A stretch of DNA of 64,000 bases from an uncultured Clostridia bacterium (GCA_944368925.1 CALVXG010000008.1:34668-98667); one strand, 5' to 3'. Shown: positions 55,166 to 64,000, numbered from the stretch's first letter. Program-made: numbers and translations. The notes: generated from the sequence alone by a model not told the origin.

Positions 55166-57628
55166 ATGAAAAAACGTAGCAGAGTCATTACGCTCATTTT
55201 GTGTCTGATAATGGCGGTTTCCTGCATCGGTGCAGGGGTAATGTTTGCCGCCGCGGCAGAGGAAGAAACGGCGCCGATCACCATCGTTTCGTATCCCAGT
55301 GAATTTGCTGGCGGTATCAACGATACCGATCTTCGTCTCAGCCAGACAGGTCTTGGCGGCGAAAACGTGACCAACCTTGAGGGCGCGACGATCGACGGCA
55401 AGCCGTTCAAAGAATATGTTCTTTTTAACGGCGAAGTCATCGACCCGACCAAGATCAACGTGCACTATTGTTCCAAAAGTACTTTTTCGATCGGCATCAT
55501 CGATGAAAGCATCAAAACGGTCGGCGCGACGCTGGAGCTTCTGAAAGGGCTTCCGATCCCGAATGCGGACAAAACGACGTCCGCGGGAGTGCTTGGCGAA
55601 TCGTTTAAGCTCGTTTATACCGTGAACGGCTGGATCAAGACGGCCCCTTCCGATTCGCAGGAGCGCACCGACGTAAAAGTAACGGGGCTGGGCACAGGCT
55701 TTGGAAACGGCGAATCCATCGTGTTCGATCTGGGACGCCAGGGAACCAACATGAACTACACCAACGTGCAGAATCTTTCCGACTGCGGCAAAAAGGTGGC
55801 ATCCTTTATCCTTTACAACGGAAATCCCGTAAACGGCGAATTTTCCGTTCATCTGTATGAAAATGCTTTCTACATTTATCCGAATAGGGGATTTGATTTT
55901 GAAGAAGGAGATATGATTGAAATTCTTGCGGGGTTGCATTTCCCTGCAAGTCAGGACGGGTCTGCGTTCCAAGATTATCTCGGGACGGGGATCAAAGTGA
56001 AATTTTCCAACGGATCCTGGGCGGAAAGTGCGGATGCAGGTTCGGTAAACTCTCTGAACAAGCTGGGCGGACTTACGTATATCGAAGCGGGCGCGACCAT
56101 GCCTGCCATGTACGAATTCTCTGCGGAATTCAAGCTGGAAGCGTCGGAAACGGAACTGTCCGATCTGCAGGAGCAGGCGAACTATTCGGAGAATTTCTTT
56201 ATCAACGGAAAGAGCGTCAAGCAGATCAACGAAGAAGTGAAAGCGGAAGATGCGGACGGCATCGAGATCCCTGCGGTCACGATTTCCGCCGTCGGCACGA
56301 CGATCAAGGTGACGGCCGTAGCGGATACGGGCGTACTTGATCCCGAAACCAACATTACGTTTAAAATTTCCAAAGCGTTTGTTTTTGAAACGAAGCACGT
56401 GCTTACCGAAGACATTGTACGGTATTATATCCCCGAACTTTCTTTCTGGTCGGATGTAGCGCCGTATGAAATCGAAAAGACGAACGTTGTGCACATTTCG
56501 TCCGTTTCCTTCGACGTCATCGACAAAGGTGTCAACGGAAGTGTGGATATCACGTTTGACGGCGACATTGCGGAAGGCATGATGCTGCTTTACAGCGGAC
56601 ATCCCGAATATCTGCTCTCCAATTCCGTACCTGCGGGCGCAGGGTATGCGAAAGAGCAGGCGGCTGCGCTTGCGTCTTCGGGAGCAACGCGCAACATTCT
56701 GGAAAACATCTACATCAACGGCAAAAAAGTAGGCGACTACTGGGCAGAACTTTCGGGCGCGGAAGCAAAATCCAACCGTTTCCAGATGCACATTCTCAGC
56801 AAAAACGTTCTTTCCATCCGTTCGAGCGTGACCAACGGGTTCGGCGATACGGATAACATCGAGATCACCTTCAAAGCAGGATTTACCTTCTTCTCGGGCG
56901 CATACATCGATCAGGATGTGACGCTCCGTTACGACGGAACGCAGCAGAAATTTGTGCCAGTATCCCTGGCGATCTCCGCAGAAAAAACGCAGCTGAACGC
57001 AGGGGAAAGCACGGCGCTCACCCTTACGGTGGATCCTTCGTTTATCAGCGCTACGCCTGTGTTCACCTCTTCGGATGAAACGGTCGCGAAAGTAGAAGCG
57101 GTGACGGACGAAGAGACGGCGGCGGTGACGTATGTGGTCAAGGCTTTGACGAGCGGAACGGCGAAAATCAAGGTGAGCCTGGACGGCGTCGTTTCCAATG
57201 AGATCGAGATCACGGTCAGTGCTCCTGCAACGGGCGTCACGCTGGATAAGACCACGGCAGAAATGAAAGTGGGCGATGAACTGACGCTGACGGCAACGGT
57301 TCAGCCGGAAGGCAGCACGGATGCGGTTGTCTGGACGAGTTCGGACGACAGCATCGCGACGGTGGAAAACGGCAAAGTTGTTGCCAAGAAAGCAGGCACG
57401 GTCACGATCACGGCGAAAGCGGGCGAACAGAGCGCTGTTTGCACGATCACGGTCAGTGAAAAGAGCGGCGGCAATGACAATACGGGCGATACGGATAAAG
57501 ACAATACGCAGACGGAAGAACCCGAAACTTCGGGCGGCTGTTCGTCTTCGGCAGGCGTAGCCGTTTTGGCGGTAAGCGTGTTGCTGTGCGCGGGGGCTGC
57601 GGTTGTTCTGTTCCGTAAAAGAGCATAA
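55166..57628 (+). CDS. Large surface protein: unrecognised repeats, Big_2 domains, Gly-Cys anchor, locus B
   Basis: An 820-residue exported protein, signal peptide to about residue 30. Four repeats of the unrecognised domain seen in the 28825 protein occupy about residues 35-595; the repeats share strands such as YVLFNGEVIDP, FILYNGNPVNG, FFINGKSVKQI and IYINGKKVGDY, each followed by a long strand and a GD turn. Two Big_2 Ig-like domains follow (LNAGESTALTLTVDPSF; LTATVQPEGSTDAVVWTSSDDSIATVENGKV is the pattern). It ends SGGCSSSAGVAVLAV, a helix, and RKRA. AGGAGG precedes the ATG. Last gene of locus B. The counterpart in locus A is nearly twice as long. Confidence 0.7.
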   Translation: MKKRSRVITLILCLIMAVSCIGAGVMFAAAAEEETAPITIVSYPSEFAGGINDTDLRLSQTGLGGENVTNLEGATIDGKPFKEYVLFNGEVIDPTKINVHYCSKSTFSIGIIDESIKTVGATLELLKGLPIPNADKTTSAGVLGESFKLVYTVNGWIKTAPSDSQERTDVKVTGLGTGFGNGESIVFDLGRQGTNMNYTNVQNLSDCGKKVASFILYNGNPVNGEFSVHLYENAFYIYPNRGFDFEEGDMIEILAGLHFPASQDGSAFQDYLGTGIKVKFSNGSWAESADAGSVNSLNKLGGLTYIEAGATMPAMYEFSAEFKLEASETELSDLQEQANYSENFFINGKSVKQINEEVKAEDADGIEIPAVTISAVGTTIKVTAVADTGVLDPETNITFKISKAFVFETKHVLTEDIVRYYIPELSFWSDVAPYEIEKTNVVHISSVSFDVIDKGVNGSVDITFDGDIAEGMMLLYSGHPEYLLSNSVPAGAGYAKEQAAALASSGATRNILENIYINGKKVGDYWAELSGAEAKSNRFQMHILSKNVLSIRSSVTNGFGDTDNIEITFKAGFTFFSGAYIDQDVTLRYDGTQQKFVPVSLAISAEKTQLNAGESTALTLTVDPSFISATPVFTSSDETVAKVEAVTDEETAAVTYVVKALTSGTAKIKVSLDGVVSNEIEITVSAPATGVTLDKTTAEMKVGDELTLTATVQPEGSTDAVVWTSSDDSIATVENGKVVAKKAGTVTITAKAGEQSAVCTITVSEKSGGNDNTGDTDKDNTQTEEPETSGGCSSSAGVAVLAVSVLLCAGAAVVLFRKRA

Positions 57629-57689
57629 CGTCGGAGATTCCGAGAAGCATTCGGCGTAAAATAAAATACGGCAACGCTATGAGAGCAAA

Positions 57690-57718
57690 AAAGGGCCCGG
57701 TTGTAAATCGGGCCCTTT
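57690..57718 (+). terminator. Terminator of locus B
   Basis: Stem AAAGGGCCCG (57690-57699) with CGGGCCCTTT (57709-57718), nine-base loop. T-run is short (T-rich ACATTTTAT follows). Confidence 0.78.
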
Positions 57719-57729
57719 ACATTTTATGT

Positions 57730-57765
57730 AGCGCCCGGGGGAGCAGAATCGCTCCCCCGGGCGCT
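57730..57765. repeat. GC-rich palindrome at the locus B / RM boundary
   Basis: A 15-bp inverted repeat, AGCGCCCGGGGGAGC with its complement, and an AGAATC loop. It marks the end of the GC-rich region; sequence to the right is AT-rich. Confidence 0.75.
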
Positions 57766-58497
57766 GCCTGCATTTCGCACGAAAAAAAGCAGTACGTCCT
57801 ATAAAAATAATGGCAACCGAAAAGAGGCGCTATAATTTTCATAATAAAATTGTTGATTTAAATGAAAGCTTATTAAGTTGAATTTTATATCGGATAGCAT
57901 GGCAGGGGACTACGGTTATTTATAAATAAATTTTAAGACATTATTCCTATTGTGCAGCCTCCTCAGTGATATTAATGAGTATTGAAAAGTTTTTGAAATG
58001 GTTAAAAATCGGGCAAAAAGTTTGTCCCGTTAAGACCTGAAATATTTAATTTGTTTATTGTAATTTATTATCAATTTATTTATGAAATATTATTGATTTT
58101 TTAATAAAGATATGATAGCATGTGTACAAATACACTATAAAAAATGACAGGACTGCCGATGAGAGGTATGCTTTTGGTAATAAGCCAGGTGGATTGATAA
58201 AAGACGCTGGTATATCATAAATTTTGTTTTATTTTTTGGAAGAATAAAACAAAATAACTACGATTTTCTATCTGGAAAATCCAATCCGACCCCTCCCTTA
58301 AGAATCTTGAACAGGGTAATGGGATGACAGGGTTTAAGGATGGACAGCAGAGGAATAAGTTTTTGAATTTTGGCTACAGAATACTCAGGCAAATTTCTTG
58401 CAATTATTGCTAAGTTGATCCTGAACATAGAATGGTTTGAAAAAATCGAAACAACACCTAAAGCATTATTATTTATGCAAGATTAAGGAGGATAGAG
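57766..58497. other. AT-rich, gene-free stretch before the restriction-modification genes
   Basis: No supported gene in about 730 bases. A 56-codon frame on the minus strand (58258-58428, starting MFRINLAIIARNLPEYSVAK) has fairly protein-like composition but no ribosome site; it might be a remnant. The promoter of the mod gene should lie here; I could not pick one with good spacing. Composition changes abruptly from the preceding locus. Confidence 0.5.
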
Positions 58498-60603
58498 ATG
58501 GCAGCATTGAATGAACTGATACAAAAAATTGAGAATCCGGAATTACGTGCACAGATTCAGGAAGCGGCGAATAAGCTGGCAAAACAAAAAAAATTCGGCC
58601 TTGTGTTTGAGGAACATCTTCCAGAATGTACACCTCTCTATGAGATTCCTGTCAGAAAAGGCCTTAAAGTATCGCTTCGGGCTGGTAAGGCGAACGAGAC
58701 GTATATTGTTTTAAAGGTTGAAAACGGTAAAGCCCTCTGTCTGCCGAGGAATGGAAATCAAACAATAGAGTTTGATGTCAGCGATCTTGTAACAACGGCA
58801 GAACTGGGCGATCCGATTTATCCCTGTTTGCAACCCTTGGGGGAAGTATGTAACGCGCCGGAAAGTGACCTTTGGCACACGTTGATTGAAGCAGACAATT
58901 ATCATGCACTTCAATTGTTGGAATATCTTTATGCCGGTAAGGTGGATTGTATTTACATAGATCCGCCCTATAATACAGGGGCTAAAGATTGGAAATATAA
59001 TAACGACTACGTAGATAGTAATGACGAATATCGCCACAGCAAATGGCTTTCTATGATGAAAAAAAGGTTAGAAATAGCCAAGCGGTTGTTGAATCCGCTC
59101 GATTCAGTTTTGATTGTCACCATAGATGAAAAGGAATATTTGCATTTAGGTTGTTTGATAGAAGAATTATTCCCGGAAGCAGCTGTTCAGATGATTGTTG
59201 ATGTTATTAATCCAAGAGGGACAAATAGGAGTAATGAATTTTCACGAGTAGAAGAATACCTGTTTATTTGCAGATTTGGTAACTCAAGTGTAGTAAAAAA
59301 CGAAAACAACATGCTTGGGAACACGGATGAAACAGCCAAAGCAAGAGTGTGGTTTGGGTTTAATAGAGGCAATAATGCTCGTGCTACAGCAAATTCACAA
59401 TTTTACCCCATCTATATTGATAAGACTACAAAAAGAATTGTTGAAGTTGGAGAAGCGCTTCCTTTGGATAAGCATCCAGAAGATGTCCCCCAGATAGATG
59501 GACTTAAAGCCGTATTTCCTGTAAATAGTCATGGGAATGAGTCGATATGGAGATGTATACCAGAAACTGCTAGGGAGTGGATTAAAAAGGGATATGTAAA
59601 GGTTAGTAAGTACGATGAAAAGAATAATCGCTGGACACTTTCCTATATTCCTTCAGGTTTACAGAAGAAAATCGAGGCAGGTGTTATTTCGGTTGAAGAG
59701 CGTGCTTCGGACGGTTCACTGGATATCAAGCATGTTTCGGCAGAAGGGAAAGAGGTTTCTCCCCGTACAGTATGGTATCAAAAGTATCATAATGCGACAG
59801 ACTATGGGGCTAGTATTATTAAAAATATCATACCAAATCATCACTTTCAATATCCTAAATCACTCTATGCCGTAAAGGATACGATCAATTTTTTCTTAAA
59901 AAATAAGCCGGAGTCTCTTATTGTTGACTTCTTTGCTGGATCTGGCACCACTCTGCATGCAGTTAATCTTCTTAATGCCGAGGACGGCGGTCATCGTCGC
60001 TGCATCATGGTGACCAATAATGAAATCAGCGAAGCGGAAAGAAAAGGTTTTAAATCTCGTGGTTTGAAACCAGGAGATCCGGAATGGGAAAACCGTGGTA
60101 TTGCTCGCTATGTTACTTGGCCGCGTACCGTGTGTAGTATTGAGGGCCACGATATAAACGGCAAACCATTGGAAGGCAACTATATTACAACCGGAGAAAG
60201 AGAATTGCCTATGGCAGACGGATTTAAATCCAATGCTATTTTCTTCAAGCTTGGATTTCTTGACAAAACGAGAGTGTCTCTCGGTATGCAATTTAAAGAG
60301 TTGTTATCCACTCTTTGGATGAAGGCTGGCGCGATCGGAAAATGTCCTGCCGTAGAAGCAAGCGTACCGGATATGCTCGTTTTGCCGGAAAATAAGATGG
60401 CAATATTAAATGATGAAAATCATTTCAGCGAATTTGCAGAGCAGATTGCTCTGCACCCTGAAATTGAGGTTGTCTGGCTTGTTACCGATTACGAATCAAG
60501 TTTTGTTGCAATGACACAGGCACTGGAGGGTAAAAAGACCTATCAGCTGTATCGGGATTATTTGGAGAACTTCAGGATCAATGCAAGGAGAAATAGCAGA
60601 TGA
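58498..60603 (+). CDS. mod: Type III restriction-modification system, methyltransferase (Mod) subunit
   Basis: A 701-residue DNA N6-adenine methyltransferase that both recognises the target and methylates it. Motif IV DPPYNTG (about residues 158-164) comes before motif I FFAGSGTTLHAV (about 478-489), the beta-class order, with the target-recognition domain between them. CRVEEYLFICRFG-like sequence (here SRVEEYLFICRFG) after it is typical of type III Mod. The length is normal. AAGGAGGATAGAG precedes the ATG at 58498. Its stop overlaps the start of the helicase-nuclease gene (ATGA), so the pair is one unit. DNA is more AT-rich than in neighbouring loci, suggesting horizontal gain. Confidence 0.95.
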   Translation: MAALNELIQKIENPELRAQIQEAANKLAKQKKFGLVFEEHLPECTPLYEIPVRKGLKVSLRAGKANETYIVLKVENGKALCLPRNGNQTIEFDVSDLVTTAELGDPIYPCLQPLGEVCNAPESDLWHTLIEADNYHALQLLEYLYAGKVDCIYIDPPYNTGAKDWKYNNDYVDSNDEYRHSKWLSMMKKRLEIAKRLLNPLDSVLIVTIDEKEYLHLGCLIEELFPEAAVQMIVDVINPRGTNRSNEFSRVEEYLFICRFGNSSVVKNENNMLGNTDETAKARVWFGFNRGNNARATANSQFYPIYIDKTTKRIVEVGEALPLDKHPEDVPQIDGLKAVFPVNSHGNESIWRCIPETAREWIKKGYVKVSKYDEKNNRWTLSYIPSGLQKKIEAGVISVEERASDGSLDIKHVSAEGKEVSPRTVWYQKYHNATDYGASIIKNIIPNHHFQYPKSLYAVKDTINFFLKNKPESLIVDFFAGSGTTLHAVNLLNAEDGGHRRCIMVTNNEISEAERKGFKSRGLKPGDPEWENRGIARYVTWPRTVCSIEGHDINGKPLEGNYITTGERELPMADGFKSNAIFFKLGFLDKTRVSLGMQFKELLSTLWMKAGAIGKCPAVEASVPDMLVLPENKMAILNDENHFSEFAEQIALHPEIEVVWLVTDYESSFVAMTQALEGKKTYQLYRDYLENFRINARRNSR

Positions 60604-63458
60604 AAACAGAATTAATATCGTTTCAGGATAAAGCCGTCAAAGAACTGCGTTTGGACATTGCGGATGCGTTGGACAACTACCGCCGTAGACAAAAAACGCA
60701 GGTTGTATCCTTGCAGGCACCTACGGGGGCCGGTAAAACCATAATCGCTGCGGCATTGATTGAAGATATCTTCTTTGGGTCGACGCTTGCGGACGGGACA
60801 ACTTTTGACGAACAGCCGAATGCTATTTTTATTTGGCTATCCGATTCTCCTGAGTTGAATGCTCAATCTCGTCAAAAGATTGAATTGAAGACAAGCAAAC
60901 TGCACTTTGGGCAATGTGTGACAATTTCTGATGATTCATTCGATATGGAGATGCTGGAAGACGGACATGTGTATTTCCTGAATACACAAAAAATCAGCAG
61001 AAGCGGTAAGCTGACGCAGCATTCGGATGACCGTCAATATACAATTTGGGAGACTTTGGACAATACGATTCGGAACAAATCAGATCGTCTGTATTTCATT
61101 ATTGACGAAGCTCACCGCGGGGCGAAGAGTGTGCGTGAGGCCGGTAAGGATACAACCATCATGCAACGGTTTATTAAAGGGTATGAATACTTGGAGGGCG
61201 GCATTAAACACAATATGCGTTCCATGCCGATCGTTCTAGGAATCAGTGCTACAGCTGAGCGTTTTAATACTTTGGTGGGAAACATTGCCAATGTCGGCCT
61301 CCAAAAATGTATCGTTACGGCGGATGATGTCCGAAGCTCTGGTCTGCTGAAGGATCGTATTGTAATCACTTACCCGGAAGATCCTGAAAAGAATAACGAT
61401 TTTGTTTTGCTGGATGCTGCAGTAGAGGAATGGTTGAAAAAGTGCAAGAGATGGTATCAATATACCTACGAACAACATTATGCAAATGTGGATCCGGTTC
61501 TTGTAGTGCAGGTATGTCAAGGAAGCGGCAGCTCTCTTTCGAATACGAATCTTGAGGACGTACTTATAAAAATCGAGCAAAAGGCTGGGATATCATTCAA
61601 GACAGGTGAAGTTGTTCATTGTTTCGGGGAGGGGATCATTTTAGAATTGAATGGCCTCCAGGTTCCTCATGTCAAGGCATCCGAAATTGCAGATGATCAC
61701 AAAATTAAAGTCGTATTTTTCAAAGAGGCGCTGTCTACTGGCTGGGACTGCCCCAGGGCAGAGACGATGATGTCTTTTGCTACGCGAAACGATCCGACAT
61801 ACATTGCACAGCTTCTCGGCAGAATGGTGCGAACTCCGCTTCAGATGCGCGTGATGCGCGATGAGTTTTTGAATGACGTTAAGCTGTATCTTCCTCATTT
61901 CAATAAAGACAATGTAAAGAAAATTGTAGATGAATTGCAGAGTAACGAGGGAGGCAGTATTCCTACCGAGATTAACGGCGAATCTTTGGAGGAACCCCAA
62001 TATATTACTTGGTCGGTGCATGTTCTAAGGCGAAACCGTCAGGTTACGCCTAATCCTGATCAGATAAGTATGTTTGATGGATATTTCGGAACATCAGATT
62101 CTGCAACACAGGCGAATACAGCGTCTGGAACAAATACGGAAACATTTGTCAGTTCTCCTGTTTCGGAGAATAGGGGTGGGGGCACTCTTGAATATTTACC
62201 GCCGAAAACGGTTAATGCAACACTCACATCAGGGCAAAATATTGCTGCCGCTACTACGCCGGAAAATCTGCAATGTAAACAGTTGAGCATTTTATCGGAA
62301 TTGAACCGTGTGGAAATCATTGATTTTATCAATAAACAGGCATATTTGACTTACTTTGTCAGACAGGATCGTATCAACGATTATCTGAAGTCATTATTGG
62401 ATCTTGCTTCGTTATTAACCCACCATGTAATTTATCAAAACGCCCGCGATGAGGTAATTAATGATATTATCGGATTAATCCGTTCGTATATTGAAGAATT
62501 GCATCGCACCGGAAACTATAATTCATTAGCAGATCGAGTGATGCAATTTAAATTGTCGGTCCAAGTATTCGATCCGTTTGGCCGCACTTTGCCGGAAAAT
62601 CACTTTAATGACATGACTTTAATGTCGGAAACAGATTTAGACAGACAATTGCGTAATGCTGATGCAAGGCTTGGCAGATACGGTTTCCCTAATATTTATG
62701 GATGTAGATATTTTAATGAAGAAAATCCGAATGCTTATAAAATTGACTGTATACTCTTTGCTGCGAATGAAGAGTGCAGAACGAAGCTCAGTGAATATGC
62801 AAAAAATAAATTACGTGAATTATCTCAGAAATATCGTGTAGCCGTAGCAAGCAAATCAGATTCCTGCAAAAAGAAGTACAAGGAAATCATGGCAGACAGT
62901 GCAGTAATCAGTGAGCAGATTTTTTCTATTCCGGAAAATATTACAGTCAGAGAAGATCCCGATGGAATCGAATATGAAAATCATCTTCTTGTCGCGCCGG
63001 ACACAGGGACGGCAAAGATTAAGCTTAACGGATGGGAAGCTTCTTTGATTGAAGAAGAATCAAAAAGGACGGACTTTGTATGTTGGTTGCGTAATCCTTC
63101 CAGAGCTGCTTGGGCACTGTGTTTGCCATATGACATCGGAGGGGAGAAAAGATCGTTCTATCCTGACTTTTTGATTGTTCGCAGCGATCCGATTGTTAAA
63201 TACGTTATTGATGTTCTTGAACCTCATGGGAACCAGTATACAGATAACTTGCCAAAGGCGAAAGCTCTGGCACAGTACGCAAAAGACGAATCTAGACTTG
63301 GTAGAATTCAACTGATTCATAAAAAGACAAATGCAGGAGGTATCAGCAAGTTCCGTCGTTTGGATTTGACGGATATAGAAGTGCGAGACAGAGTTTTGCG
63401 TGCTGTATCAAATGAAGAGCTGGATAATATCTTTCTGTCGTACGGAATTGACGAATAG
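60600..63458 (+). CDS. res: Type III restriction-modification system, helicase-nuclease (Res) subunit
   Basis: A 952-residue restriction subunit that needs Mod and ATP to cut. Helicase motifs: Walker A APTGAGKT (residues 40-47), DEAHRG near 168, SATAERF near 216, and later GWDCPRAETMMSFATR with LLGRMVRTP near 381-412. The C terminus has SFYPDFLIVRSDPIVKYVIDVLEPHG near 852-877, the place of the PD-(D/E)xK nuclease; the usual Glu-x-Lys is replaced by LEPHG, with no Lys in that position. Between the domains is a 400-residue coupling region. It starts four bases inside mod. The whole gene is intact, with no frameshift, but whether the nuclease cuts in the usual way is uncertain. Confidence 0.94.
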   Translation: MKTELISFQDKAVKELRLDIADALDNYRRRQKTQVVSLQAPTGAGKTIIAAALIEDIFFGSTLADGTTFDEQPNAIFIWLSDSPELNAQSRQKIELKTSKLHFGQCVTISDDSFDMEMLEDGHVYFLNTQKISRSGKLTQHSDDRQYTIWETLDNTIRNKSDRLYFIIDEAHRGAKSVREAGKDTTIMQRFIKGYEYLEGGIKHNMRSMPIVLGISATAERFNTLVGNIANVGLQKCIVTADDVRSSGLLKDRIVITYPEDPEKNNDFVLLDAAVEEWLKKCKRWYQYTYEQHYANVDPVLVVQVCQGSGSSLSNTNLEDVLIKIEQKAGISFKTGEVVHCFGEGIILELNGLQVPHVKASEIADDHKIKVVFFKEALSTGWDCPRAETMMSFATRNDPTYIAQLLGRMVRTPLQMRVMRDEFLNDVKLYLPHFNKDNVKKIVDELQSNEGGSIPTEINGESLEEPQYITWSVHVLRRNRQVTPNPDQISMFDGYFGTSDSATQANTASGTNTETFVSSPVSENRGGGTLEYLPPKTVNATLTSGQNIAAATTPENLQCKQLSILSELNRVEIIDFINKQAYLTYFVRQDRINDYLKSLLDLASLLTHHVIYQNARDEVINDIIGLIRSYIEELHRTGNYNSLADRVMQFKLSVQVFDPFGRTLPENHFNDMTLMSETDLDRQLRNADARLGRYGFPNIYGCRYFNEENPNAYKIDCILFAANEECRTKLSEYAKNKLRELSQKYRVAVASKSDSCKKKYKEIMADSAVISEQIFSIPENITVREDPDGIEYENHLLVAPDTGTAKIKLNGWEASLIEEESKRTDFVCWLRNPSRAAWALCLPYDIGGEKRSFYPDFLIVRSDPIVKYVIDVLEPHGNQYTDNLPKAKALAQYAKDESRLGRIQLIHKKTNAGGISKFRRLDLTDIEVRDRVLRAVSNEELDNIFLSYGIDE

Positions 63459-63496
63459 AATATAGACGGAAAGATTTTTACCTTTAAAACATACAG

Positions 63497-63540
63497 ATTA
63501 AAATGCCCTTGTAACATCATGTATACAAGGGCATTTTAAT
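63497..63540 (+). terminator. Terminator of the mod-res operon
   Basis: A perfect 17-bp stem (ATTAAAATGCCCTTGTA with its complement, 63497-63513 and 63524-63540). The T-run is part of the right arm. Confidence 0.88.
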
Positions 63541-63814
63541 GGTAAAGCTGTGAGACGATGCAGTGTATGCTCAAAAGTTTTAGTGTAGAATATCATCCTG
63601 CTTTGAGGATTAGGTATTGTGATGGGGTATTCCAGTGCCGCAAGGCTCGCGCAGACTGGCGCAGAATGATAGTTTTTTATAGCAGCTAACAATCGAAAAG
63701 GCAATCAATATGGGTATTGCAGTTATATAGGCAAAAGTACTTTTGTTTGCCATATATGCGTTTGCTTAACCTCGCCCGAACACTTTTGAACAGCAGCATT
63801 CATTGATTTTTCTC

Positions 63815-64000
63815 CTATATCTCAATCAAAACGGACTTTTTGCAGGCGCCTTTGAATTTTGGTTCGGGGCGATTTTTCTTTATGCCTTGATATGAATAGA
63901 CTTCTACGGAAGCTTCCGTTGTAAAAATGAGAGAACCCCGAAGGCTTTCACCTTCAGGGTTCTCGGGCTTATCGTCTATTCTTCGTTTTGGTTTCGGCGG
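63815..64000 (-). CDS. Doubtful partial reading frame at the window edge
   Basis: The minus strand is open from base 64000 to a TAG at 63815-63817, 61 codons without a stop. The translation contains RRIDDKPENPEGESLRGS and ends KGACKKSVLIEI. It could be the C terminus of a gene starting outside the window. Against this, a 14-bp inverted repeat (63931-63964, GAGAACCC-CGAAGG and complement) lies inside it, more like a terminator. No family is recognised. A short minus-strand frame of 26 codons (from 63803, with GGAG before it) follows. The 63,541-63,814 interval otherwise holds nothing I can support. Confidence 0.3.
   Translation of the reverse strand, partial: PPKPKRRIDDKPENPEGESLRGSLIFTTEASVEVYSYQGIKKNRPEPKFKGACKKSVLIEI

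Noticed and set aside
52994-56791. Antisense open frame of about 1265 codons across the two locus B surface genes
   Set aside because: It covers the real genes with the expected codon-shadow composition and no promoter or ribosome site. A similar frame opposes the giant gene of locus A.
57629-64000. CRISPR array, tRNA, rRNA or insertion-sequence ends in the non-coding stretches
   Set aside because: No regular repeat-spacer pattern, cloverleaf or terminal inverted repeats with target duplication were seen here or elsewhere; hairpins are better explained as terminators.

Overview
The window reads as a chromosomal segment of a Gram-positive, anaerobic Bacillota-type bacterium, probably a gut member of the Clostridia. 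The reasons are rpoB-rpoC gene order, Gram-positive lipoprotein signals, TTGACA/TATAAT promoters, AGGAGG ribosome sites, LacI-type control of sugar ABC transporters, and an HU protein typical of the phylum. Base composition is moderately GC-rich over most of the window and clearly AT-richer from about 57.8 kb to 63.5 kb. No rRNA, tRNA, CRISPR array or insertion sequence was found. The exact lineage is inference; a Christensenellales-like gut clostridium would fit.

Layout. 1-5.25 kb: end of rpoB (with an unusual acidic tail) and complete rpoC, closed by a strong terminator. 5.5-7.1 kb: a CmpB-type membrane protein and a nitroreductase-like protein. 7.1-10.8 kb: a rhamnose unit, with an AraC regulator divergent from rhamnulokinase and L-rhamnose isomerase. 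11.4-20 kb: a two-subunit chromate-type transporter, HU, a secreted SIMPL protein, a ZIP metal transporter, an SGNH hydrolase, a PPP-type phosphatase and a small protein that looks like a catalytically dead remnant of the replicative polymerase alpha subunit.

20.3-36.8 kb (locus A) and 44.7-57.7 kb (locus B) are two versions of one system. Each has a LacI regulator with its own palindromic operator, a lipoprotein sugar-binding protein, two MalF/MalG-type permeases, GH99-like secreted lipoprotein(s) with a C-terminal sugar-binding-like domain, an X2-like surface protein, and a giant surface protein built of Big_2 domains and an unrecognised repeated domain. All four surface proteins end in the same kind of tail: a Gly-Cys-x-Ser box, one hydrophobic helix and a basic end. 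Locus A adds two paralogous lipoproteins with an InlB-type repeat and a TIM-barrel-like domain. Neither locus encodes a transporter ATPase. The likely role is capture, trimming and import of a glycan at the cell surface, a Gram-positive polysaccharide-utilisation locus.

36.9-44.4 kb is a patch of short, mostly unrecognised genes with their own promoters, including an ADP-ribosylglycohydrolase, a HAD hydrolase and a membrane-anchored XRE regulator. 57.8-63.5 kb is a type III restriction-modification pair (mod-res) in AT-rich DNA, probably acquired horizontally. The last 500 bases hold a terminator and a doubtful partial reading frame.
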